In this document: piece after piece, positions 8,991 to 15,647 of the stretch | Position numbering within the stretch: position 1 is the stretch's first letter | Layout: the number at the start of each line of letters is the position of its first letter | DNA from: Anaerolineales bacterium | Lineage (GTDB): Bacteria > Chloroflexota > Anaerolineae > Anaerolineales > UBA4823 | Assembly (NCBI GenBank): GCA_020061105.1 | Contig: JAGUYW010000064.1 | Location: 1-36,401 of the forward strand | Direction: 5' to 3' | DNA length: 36,401 nucleotides | Program-made: the position numbers and the translations under genes | Notes under the pieces: generated by a model | Database searches by the model: none | Seen by the model: the letters and a program-made list of their open reading frames with translations, nothing else | What the model was told of the DNA's origin: nothing

Positions 8991-9028
8991 TGTGACATAT
9001 GCAATTATTGCCTGTGACATATGTCACC
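8991..9028 (-). promoter_or_regulatory. Two CRP/FNR-family-like operator sites
   Basis: TGTGACATATG occurs twice, at 8991-9001 and 9013-9023, exactly 22 bp apart (two helical turns). The second copy is completed to the perfect 14-bp palindrome GTGACATATGTCAC (9014-9027), which matches the CRP consensus TGTGA-N6-TCACA. The first copy has only the left half intact. If the -10 box at 8963-8968 is right, the sites centre near -42.5 and -64.5, the usual class II and class I activator positions. No regulator gene of this family is in the window. Confidence 0.55.
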
Positions 9029-9106
9029 ACATGGTATTTTTGGAGATTCATAGATCTCTACTCTTGCGATTTCATTTGAAGGATTGCAGGTAATAGTTGG
9101 AATGAA

Positions 9107-9139
9107 TGGGTGCATACTTTTTTGGACTATGCCCACCCA
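9107..9139 (-). terminator. Hairpin after the carboxypeptidase gene
   Basis: TGGGTGCATA (9107-9116) pairs with TATGCCCACCCA (9128-9139) with a two-base bulge, 7 bp after the stop codon at 9147. No clear T-run follows, so it may be a weak terminator or an mRNA 3'-end stabiliser. Confidence 0.35.
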
Positions 9140-9146
9140 ATGACGA

Positions 9147-10655
9147 TCAAGATAATGAATACAGCTGTCTGTATTTTCCCCGCAGGTATTCGATATAGGG
9201 TTCAATCCGGATTGACCCGCCTGTAATCCGTTCGATTATCTCAGGTTCGGTGAATTTGCGTCCGTGCTGGCAAACATTCTCTGTCAACCAGCCGCGCAGG
9301 GTGTCAAACTTACCCAGTCGAATCTGGTCTGGGATTTCGGGGTGGGCTTTGAGGGCCTGGTCGTAGAACAAGGCGCCCATGATATTGCCCAGGGTGTAAC
9401 CCTGAAAGGCGCCGCCGATGGCGCCGGCGTACCAGTGCACGTCTTGCAAAGCGCCATCGCGGTCATCGGGAGCGCGCAGACCGAAATCTTGCTCAAAGCG
9501 AGCGTGCCAGGCATCGGGCAGGTCTTTGATCTCTAATGTTCCTTCTAACATCATCAATTCAAAATCGAAACGAAGCATGACATGCAGGTTGTAGGTAACT
9601 TCATCGGCGTCGGTGCGAATCAAGGAACGCTCGACCTTGTTGACGGCGCGATAATATTCGTCCACCGAGACGCTGCCCAACTGATCGGGGAAAGTTTTTT
9701 GCAGGCGCGGGTAGAAGAATTCGGTGAAGTCGCGGCTGCGCCCAACCACGTTTTCCCATAAGCGCGATTGGCTTTCATGCACTCCAGCGCCAGTTCCGCC
9801 CGCCAATGGCGTGCCGTCCAGATCCATGCGGATGCCCTGTTCGTACATGGCATGCCCAGACTCGTGAATGACGCTGTAAACGCACTCACCGAGATAATTT
9901 TCTTTGACACGCGTGGTGATGCGCACGTCGCCGAGCGAAAACTTGGTCATGAAGGGGTGGTGGGTTTTATCGATGCGGCCGCGGTTGAAGTCGTAACCGA
10001 TTTGGCGGGCGACTTCTTCGCAGAATTGCAATTGTTGCGCTTCGGGGAAATGTTTGCGCAGGCAGCTGTCATTCGCCGGTTCCTGATTGACGATCGTCTG
10101 GACAATCGGGGTAAGCTGTTGGCGCAAATCGGCGAAGAGCGCTCGTACGCTGGAGGCTTTCATGCCGTAATCGGCAAAATCGATCAACGGATCGGCAATG
10201 TGTTCGTAGCCAGGGAAGAAATCGGCCAGTTTGCGGCTGAAATCGAGGGTCTTCTCGAGTAACGGGCGCATAGTTGCGAAATCGTTCTCTGGGCGGGCTT
10301 TTGCCCAGGCCTGGTATGAAAGCGAGCCGTGTTGGTAAAATTCTGCCATGAAGGCAGGTGGAATCTTGGTCGCCCGTTCATAGTCGCGGCGGGTGACGCG
10401 GATCAGGCTGGCGTCGTCTGAATCGTAGGGCAGGCTCTCGCCGTAAGGCTGAAGATCATCCAGCAGCTTGCCTATCTCCGGATCGATAAATTTTTCTTGC
10501 GACAGGCGCGCCAGGGTGGACATTTGGCGGGCGCGCGAGGCGGCGCCGCCCGGGGGCATGTAGGTCGATTGATCCCAGTTCAACACGCTGGCAGCCATTT
10601 CAAGGTCATCGATCTCGAGCAGGCGGGTTTTTAGTTCTTGCAATTTCTTTTCCAT
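9147..10655 (-). CDS. Thermostable carboxypeptidase, M32 family (carboxypeptidase Taq)
   Basis: This is a cytoplasmic metallocarboxypeptidase that removes C-terminal amino acids from peptides. The active-site motif HESGHAMYEQG starts at residue 264 (zinc ligands His264 and His268, catalytic Glu265). GVHESQSRLWEN supplies the third ligand, about Glu294. The N-terminal WDQSTYMPPGGA is also typical of the family. The length (502) matches the usual 490-510. There is no signal peptide. AGGAGA precedes the ATG. It stands as a single gene between the kinase and the hdr operon. A TATACT at 10686-10691 could be its -10 box, but the -35 is poor. Confidence 0.94.
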   Translation of the reverse strand: MEKKLQELKTRLLEIDDLEMAASVLNWDQSTYMPPGGAASRARQMSTLARLSQEKFIDPEIGKLLDDLQPYGESLPYDSDDASLIRVTRRDYERATKIPPAFMAEFYQHGSLSYQAWAKARPENDFATMRPLLEKTLDFSRKLADFFPGYEHIADPLIDFADYGMKASSVRALFADLRQQLTPIVQTIVNQEPANDSCLRKHFPEAQQLQFCEEVARQIGYDFNRGRIDKTHHPFMTKFSLGDVRITTRVKENYLGECVYSVIHESGHAMYEQGIRMDLDGTPLAGGTGAGVHESQSRLWENVVGRSRDFTEFFYPRLQKTFPDQLGSVSVDEYYRAVNKVERSLIRTDADEVTYNLHVMLRFDFELMMLEGTLEIKDLPDAWHARFEQDFGLRAPDDRDGALQDVHWYAGAIGGAFQGYTLGNIMGALFYDQALKAHPEIPDQIRLGKFDTLRGWLTENVCQHGRKFTEPEIIERITGGSIRIEPYIEYLRGKYRQLYSLS

Positions 10656-10822
10656 AGAGTCTCCTGATATGAATGATTATGCTTAAGTATACCCCAGTCC
10701 TGGAAGGCTTGAACATTTAGCAAGAAAAGCTGTGGTCTTTATGAAAACCCACAAAAACGACGGAGAATTGCCAGTCAATATGGGATATGAAGCCTGGCGA
10801 AATTGCTTATTTGAGACAAGCA

Positions 10823-12436
10823 TTATGGCCAGCGCACTTTGGCGCTATCGCGCGTACCAGTCCAATCCGAAATGGGCACCGACGCCAGGTCTCCGTTGGG
10901 GATGCCGCCGCCGATCCAGCATTGTTGGCCGCGCGTGCGCGGGTCGTTGATACGGATCAACCACCACTCGCCGGTAGGTTCTTTGCCGATGATTTCCAGG
11001 GTGATTCCAGCTTCGAAGGTCCAGACGATTTCGTATCCGTCGTCAGGTCCTCCGCGGCAGTTATATCCTTTGTCCAGGTAAAGTGTCGGTGGGGCGGAAG
11101 TGGCTGTAGCAGAAGGGCGTGGTATGCTGGTGGAGGTAGGGGGGCGGCTAGTGGGGGGTTTTTGAGTAGGAGAAGGCAGGCTGAGTACCTGGGCAGGCGT
11201 TTGACTTGGTTGTTTGGGGGCGGCGGTTGGTTGGCTTGCTGTTTGGGTCGGGTTGGCAGGGCGGGTCAGCATGGCGACGGAGAGGCTGGTTGGTGTTGGT
11301 TTTTGGATGGGGAGCTGACCCGTGGCCAGCAATATCAAACCGGTACTGATAATCAGGAGCGCTACCATGACCGTACCACCGGCGAGCCATTTCCAGGCTG
11401 CCGGATGACTGGCGGGACGATAACCTGGCGAAGAGAGCGAGCGAGCGCTGGTTGGCGCGGGGGCTTCCAGATATGGAGTAGATTGGTTGGCTACAGAAGG
11501 TGCAGATGTTACCTGCGCCGTGGAAGATTGAGCAGCCTGACTCGCCAGGTCAGGTTGCAAGGATGGGGTAAGTTGGGCGGTGGGTTCAAGTGGGGCTGAG
11601 ATTGGAACGCTGGGTTGGGCAATAAGCACGGCTGGTTGCGCCTGCGCCAGGGCTTGGCGTAAGTGGCTGATTTTTTGGTAACGCTGCTCGGTTGGAATTT
11701 GCAACGCCTTTAAGATCGCCATCTCCACCGTGGGAGAGATGTCGGGATTGATCTGGCGGGGTGGGAGAAACGGTTCGCTGCCCACGGCGCGCAAGGCGCT
11801 TTCAGGAGGCACATTCCCGGTGAGGAGAAAATATAGGGTGGCGCCGAGCGAATAAATATCCGAACGGGCGTCGGTTCTCCCGCTGTATTGCTCAGGTGGG
11901 CTGTACCCGGGTGTGACGGCTTTGGCGCCGGTGGTGGTGCCTTTGTCAGGAGAAAAAATTTTGGCGATCCCGAAATCGACTAACATGGCGCGCCCGTCGG
12001 AACGGATTTTGATATTGGCAGGTTTGATATCGCGGTGAATAACCGGGCGCGGTTGGTTGTGCAAATAATCCAAAGCCAGGCATACCTGATCGATCCAGGG
12101 TAGCACTTGCATTTGAGATAGAGCGCCCAGGCGTTCGACCATGCACTGCAGGTCTTCGCCGTCGATAAAATCCATGATCAGGTACTGCCCCTCGCCAGGC
12201 AGGCTGAAGTAATCGGTGACATGCGGCAGGTGTGGATGAGTGAGATTGGCGAGGATGGTGGCTTCGTGCTCGAATTGGCGTTCGGCGATTGGTTCGCTGC
12301 TCAGGTTTTCTTTCAAGGCCACGGGAATCTTCAGGTTAAGATCCCAGGCGCGGTAGACAGAACCCATTCCACCTGATGCAAGCAAGCTGACGATGCGGTA
12401 GCGCTGGCGCAATATTTGTCCGGAATTTATTGTCAT
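10823..12436 (-). CDS. Membrane Ser/Thr protein kinase (PknB type) with extracellular SH3-like domain
   Basis: The kinase domain (about 10-280) is complete: glycine loop ASGGMGSVYRA (20-30), Lys42 in VALKE, HRDIKPAN (134-141) with catalytic Asp136, DFG at 154-156, and SPPEQYSGRTDARSDIYSLG for the activation/APE region. A Pro/Ala/Thr-rich linker follows, then one membrane helix (about 348-372), an extracellular Pro/Thr/Ser-rich stalk, and a C-terminal domain of about 85 residues beginning LYLDKGYNCRGGPDDGYEIV. That domain resembles bacterial SH3 domains and has two Cys that could pair outside the cell. Kinases with wall-binding outer domains usually sense the envelope, and this one sits beside an LCP/LysM operon; that role is inferred. 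It has its own promoter and an AAGGAT ribosome binding site. Confidence 0.92.
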   Translation of the reverse strand: MTINSGQILRQRYRIVSLLASGGMGSVYRAWDLNLKIPVALKENLSSEPIAERQFEHEATILANLTHPHLPHVTDYFSLPGEGQYLIMDFIDGEDLQCMVERLGALSQMQVLPWIDQVCLALDYLHNQPRPVIHRDIKPANIKIRSDGRAMLVDFGIAKIFSPDKGTTTGAKAVTPGYSPPEQYSGRTDARSDIYSLGATLYFLLTGNVPPESALRAVGSEPFLPPRQINPDISPTVEMAILKALQIPTEQRYQKISHLRQALAQAQPAVLIAQPSVPISAPLEPTAQLTPSLQPDLASQAAQSSTAQVTSAPSVANQSTPYLEAPAPTSARSLSSPGYRPASHPAAWKWLAGGTVMVALLIISTGLILLATGQLPIQKPTPTSLSVAMLTRPANPTQTASQPTAAPKQPSQTPAQVLSLPSPTQKPPTSRPPTSTSIPRPSATATSAPPTLYLDKGYNCRGGPDDGYEIVWTFEAGITLEIIGKEPTGEWWLIRINDPRTRGQQCWIGGGIPNGDLASVPISDWTGTRDSAKVRWP

Positions 12437-12453
12437 CGACCGATCCTTTAGAA

Positions 12454-12493
12454 TGTCTATCTATTAGTATAGACAAATTGACGGAAAGATCAA
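12454..12493 (-). promoter_or_regulatory. Promoter of the Ser/Thr kinase gene, with inverted repeat
   Basis: On the minus strand TTGATC (12488-12493) and TATACT (12466-12471) are separated by 16 bp, predicting a start near 12459 and a leader of about 22 nt. A perfect inverted repeat, TGTCTAT at 12454-12460 and ATAGACA at 12469-12475 with an 8-bp spacer, covers the -10 box and start site and could be an operator. Confidence 0.5.
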
Positions 12494-12544
12494 GTAGAAA
12501 TTGCGCTCTTAAGCTTCGTGAAAGGAAACCTGGAAGGGTGTGTA

Positions 12545-13639
12545 TCAGGAACTGATGGTGAACTGCGAATAGTGATAGACGATCTGATTGCCGACAATGC
12601 CCAGGTTATCGGCGCCATCGTTTACCGAACCAGCGCTGGAGACGGCGCGCCAGGTGAAAGCGCGCGAGCCCAGGCTGCCGCTAGAATCGACCAGGGTGAA
12701 AACGGCTTGCGGTAGCAGGGTGGTAAAGAGTTGTTGGAACCGCTCGGCGATGGCGGCGTGACCCTGCAAGGTGCGCTGTGGGGTCACGTAGACAGCGTTA
12801 GGTTGGTAGAGCGCCAAAACCTGCTGGACATCACGGCTGTTTAAAGCCTGGATATAGCGCATGACGATATCGACATTGGAACTGGAGGGGGGCCAAGGGT
12901 AAGCAGCAACCGCATTCCATAACTCGGGCAGGTACAGGCGGGTATGCGCCCATTCCCAGAAGTTGGCAGCGGCCAGGTTGAGGTTCTGGGCTACCCGCAA
13001 AAACTCTTCAATATCCGACATGGTGGGGCGCCAGTCGCCTTGCAGGTAAGCCGAGCCGGTAGGGATAATGGGTCGCCAGGGGGTAATGTTTTGAAATTCG
13101 CGCACGCAGCGGATTAACTGGTCGCCGGGATTGTGCGCCCCAACCCAGTAAACCTGCGGCATGTTATAGTCGCATTTTTCCAGGAAGGCTGTCCAGGGCA
13201 ACTGCGGATGTAGGGTGGGATAGCGGTATGAGCTAAGGGCGATGGGGAAGGTGGGCAGCACCTGGCGTAAGCGACTCATGAAGATGCGGGCGGCTTCTTC
13301 TTTGCCAGGCTCTTTGTATTGAGCTTCGGCGTCAATTACATAACCATCGACTCCCGTTTGTTGGATACGTTGGATGGCGATATTGGCTTCGCCGACCGGG
13401 TCATAGCCATATACATAATGCCAGCCCAGGCACAAGATGTTACGTTCGTGCATGGCGATCACGACGTTGCGAGCCAGGTCAACCCCCGTGGCGGTGACGT
13501 TATAAGCCGAACTGGCATCGGCAATCTTGACCAGGACATGGCTGAACTGCGCCTGGGTCGCCAGGTTGCCCATGGCGCCGACATCACCGCCTTCGCAGCG
13601 AGCCACCTGCCAGATGTAAAAACCTTTGCCTTGAAACAT
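12545..13639 (-). CDS. GH25-like TIM-barrel protein with C-terminal NTF2/SnoaL-like domain
   Basis: The first 240 or so residues resemble GH25/DUF-type glycoside-hydrolase barrels: FYIWQV at the start, VKIAD, LGWHYVYGYD, then GYVIDAEAQY with the D-x-E pair (Asp103, Glu105) expected of a catalytic site, LSSYRYP, and YNMPQVYW. Residues about 250-364 look like an NTF2/SnoaL-type alpha+beta domain (MRYIQALNSRDVQQVLALYQPNA, then HAAIAERFQQLF). There is no signal peptide. It starts 5 bp after the LCP gene stop, as the last gene of the operon. A role in cell-wall or polysaccharide turnover is likely from context; the substrate is unknown. The glycosidase-like call rests on motif reading only. Confidence 0.65.
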   Translation of the reverse strand: MFQGKGFYIWQVARCEGGDVGAMGNLATQAQFSHVLVKIADASSAYNVTATGVDLARNVVIAMHERNILCLGWHYVYGYDPVGEANIAIQRIQQTGVDGYVIDAEAQYKEPGKEEAARIFMSRLRQVLPTFPIALSSYRYPTLHPQLPWTAFLEKCDYNMPQVYWVGAHNPGDQLIRCVREFQNITPWRPIIPTGSAYLQGDWRPTMSDIEEFLRVAQNLNLAAANFWEWAHTRLYLPELWNAVAAYPWPPSSSNVDIVMRYIQALNSRDVQQVLALYQPNAVYVTPQRTLQGHAAIAERFQQLFTTLLPQAVFTLVDSSGSLGSRAFTWRAVSSAGSVNDGADNLGIVGNQIVYHYSQFTISS

Positions 13640-13644
13640 GGTAA

Positions 13645-14739
13645 CTATTCCAGGTTTTGCGAGAGGCGGATAATTTGCATGACGGCGTCCATGTTGGGCA
13701 GCAGCACCATCCCACCTTGTGGGGTGATCCAGTCATAGACCTGGTTGCGACCGATGTAATAGCGTTTAATGGCGCGCGATTCTGCTATGCGGGCTGCCAT
13801 CGGGAGCCAGGAAAGGATTTGAGGCAGGCCGATATCGGTGATGACGTTGTCTTTGTAGATGCGATAGAATTCTGGGGTGTTTTTCAGGGCATCCAGGGAA
13901 AGTAATTTTTCGAATAAGGCATCCAGCACCTGCTGTTGGCGCTGGTTGCGAGCGAAATCATTGGTGGTAGCGCGTGACCGCACATACCACAGGGCCATAT
14001 CTGCGTCCATATGCACCTCGCCGGCGGGAATGGTCACCCAGTAGCCGGCTCGATAATCGGAAAGCGGTTCTTCTACATTGACTTCCAACCCGCCCAGGCT
14101 GTCGATAATCCTTTTAAATGAGGAGAAATTGACCAATACATAGTAATCCGGACGCACGCCGAAGTTGTAGGCGAAAGTCTCAGCTAGCAGCGGGAAACCG
14201 CCGTGGTAGAAAGCTGTGTTAATGCGCCCCCAACCCCAGCCGGGAATTGCCATGTAAAGGTCACGCGGAAAGGAAGTCAGGTTGGCGCGACCGAGTTCGT
14301 TGTTCAGGGTCAGTAATACAATGGTATCTGTGCGGAAGCCGCCTTCCCATGGTCGCTGGTCAGAGCCGAGCAGCAAGATGTTGACCTGGCGAGGGCCGCC
14401 TGGCAAGGTGGGTTGGCTGGCGGGGGTAGGCAGCGGCGGACCTGGAGAAGGTAAAACGGGGGTTGGGGATGGGGGAACTGGTAAACCAGCGGTTTGTTCA
14501 CCCGGAAGAACGCTGGCAATCGGCGTTTCGGGGGTCAGGGTGGGCATATTGGCTGCCAGGATGGGTTGAAAAGGTGTGGGGGTGACTGTGGCGCCGGGCA
14601 TCGATAGGACGTAAGTTGGGCGCGGTGTGTTCCAGGATTGCGAAACCTCCAGCAAGGCTTCGGGATAACCGGGCAGGTTACAACCCGCCAGTCCGATCAG
14701 CAGGATCAAGATGATAGCGCGCAAGCGTGACATGCTCAT
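13645..14739 (-). CDS. LytR-CpsA-Psr (LCP) family lipoprotein
   Basis: LCP enzymes move glycopolymers from a lipid carrier onto peptidoglycan, or hydrolyse the lipid phosphate. A lipoprotein signal peptide ends at LIGLAGC (Cys20), and a long Pro/Thr linker runs to about residue 110. The LCP domain then shows NILLLGSDQRPWEGGFRTDT with the Arg/Asp pair, LTSFPRDLYMAIPGWG, RINTAFYHGG, and a late ALWYVRSRATTNDFARNQRQQ with the conserved Arg cluster. The ATG overlaps the LysM gene stop by four bases (ATGA). Most LCP proteins use a membrane helix as anchor; here it is a lipid anchor. Confidence 0.93.
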   Translation of the reverse strand: MSMSRLRAIILILLIGLAGCNLPGYPEALLEVSQSWNTPRPTYVLSMPGATVTPTPFQPILAANMPTLTPETPIASVLPGEQTAGLPVPPSPTPVLPSPGPPLPTPASQPTLPGGPRQVNILLLGSDQRPWEGGFRTDTIVLLTLNNELGRANLTSFPRDLYMAIPGWGWGRINTAFYHGGFPLLAETFAYNFGVRPDYYVLVNFSSFKRIIDSLGGLEVNVEEPLSDYRAGYWVTIPAGEVHMDADMALWYVRSRATTNDFARNQRQQQVLDALFEKLLSLDALKNTPEFYRIYKDNVITDIGLPQILSWLPMAARIAESRAIKRYYIGRNQVYDWITPQGGMVLLPNMDAVMQIIRLSQNLE

Positions 14740-15647
14740 TCGGGCGGCGAGGCGACGCCAATGGTAGCCGTCGCAGTGGAGGTAGGCGGTTCAGGCGGGG
14801 GTGGAACTTCCGTGGCGGTCGAGGTGGAAGTGTGAGGAATGCTGGTTGAAGTTGCCGCAGATGTTGCAGCTGGCATGGCTGTAGAGGTTGCAGTTGGCGT
14901 AAAGCTGGGCGTCGGTGTTGGGGTAAAGAAAGTTGGCTGCGGTAAATCCTGGGTGGCCGTGGGAACTGTGTACGGTGTAGCTGTAGGGGTGGGGGTGAAA
15001 ACTGGCAGGCGCGGCACCCAAAGATATTGACCGGCGTAGATGGTGATACTGCTGCCCATGCAGTTGGCGGCTTGCAATTCCGTAACCGATGCGCTTACAG
15101 CCCTGCCGATGCTTGCCAGCGTATCGCCCGAACGGATCAGGTACTGCACCCAGCCGGATTGCGGCTGGCAGATGGTGGGTAAGGTAGTGGGGGTGTTGCT
15201 GGCGCTGGGGGCGGGCGTGGCGCTGGGTGGCGTGGGCGGAATATAGAGCAAGGTTCCGGGAATCACATCGCCTGCTGGCAGACAGTTCCCAATGCGCAAG
15301 TTCTCTACGGTTGTGCCATATTCGCCTGCCAGGCTCTCCAGAGTGTCGCCAGCTTGCACCAGGATCGCAATCCAGCCCGGCGGGATACAAGCCGAAGGGG
15401 AGGGATTCGTTGAGGTGGAAGTGGGGGTGGAGGAGGGGCGGGCTGCCTGGGCGGTGAGTGTAATCTCTCCTGGCAGGTAACCGGTTGGTGGAAGTTCCAG
15501 GTAAATCAGGGTGGGGGTAGGGCTAAGGGAGAGGGATAGGTACTGTCCGCTTTCGACCAGGGCTAAGATGGCGCTGCCGAGAACCGCGGCGCTGGAAAGC
15601 ACGGCGATCAAAAGGCCGAGCCAGGCCTGGCGCGCCGGGCTGCGCAT
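14736..15647 (-). CDS. Membrane-anchored protein with two LysM domains
   Basis: It probably binds peptidoglycan or another GlcNAc polymer outside the cell. One membrane helix lies at about 8-34. Two LysM domains follow, at about 92-137 (VQAGDTLESLAGEYGTTVEN, LYIPP) and 166-212 (IRSGDTLASIGRAVSA, YLWVP). Each has a Cys in the same place (NC after the second helix) and is preceded by another Cys (CIPPGW, CQPQSGW), suggesting a disulfide per module. The linkers and the roughly 90-residue tail are Pro/Thr/Ser rich. Its ATG overlaps the stop of the upstream kinase-like gene by one base (TAATG), so it is translationally coupled. Confidence 0.9.
   Translation of the reverse strand: MRSPARQAWLGLLIAVLSSAAVLGSAILALVESGQYLSLSLSPTPTLIYLELPPTGYLPGEITLTAQAARPSSTPTSTSTNPSPSACIPPGWIAILVQAGDTLESLAGEYGTTVENLRIGNCLPAGDVIPGTLLYIPPTPPSATPAPSASNTPTTLPTICQPQSGWVQYLIRSGDTLASIGRAVSASVTELQAANCMGSSITIYAGQYLWVPRLPVFTPTPTATPYTVPTATQDLPQPTFFTPTPTPSFTPTATSTAMPAATSAATSTSIPHTSTSTATEVPPPPEPPTSTATATIGVASPPE

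Larger units (their letters stand above)
8810..9146. other. Intergenic region upstream of the hdr-mvh operon
   Basis: No gene is seen in these 337 bases. On the minus strand they hold, in order, a hairpin just after the carboxypeptidase gene (9107-9139), two CRP/FNR-like sites (8991-9028), a candidate -10 box (8963-8968), and an AT-rich leader of about 150 nt ending at the hdrC ribosome binding site. Both flanking genes are on the minus strand, so the control elements can only serve the hdr-mvh operon. Confidence 0.7.
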
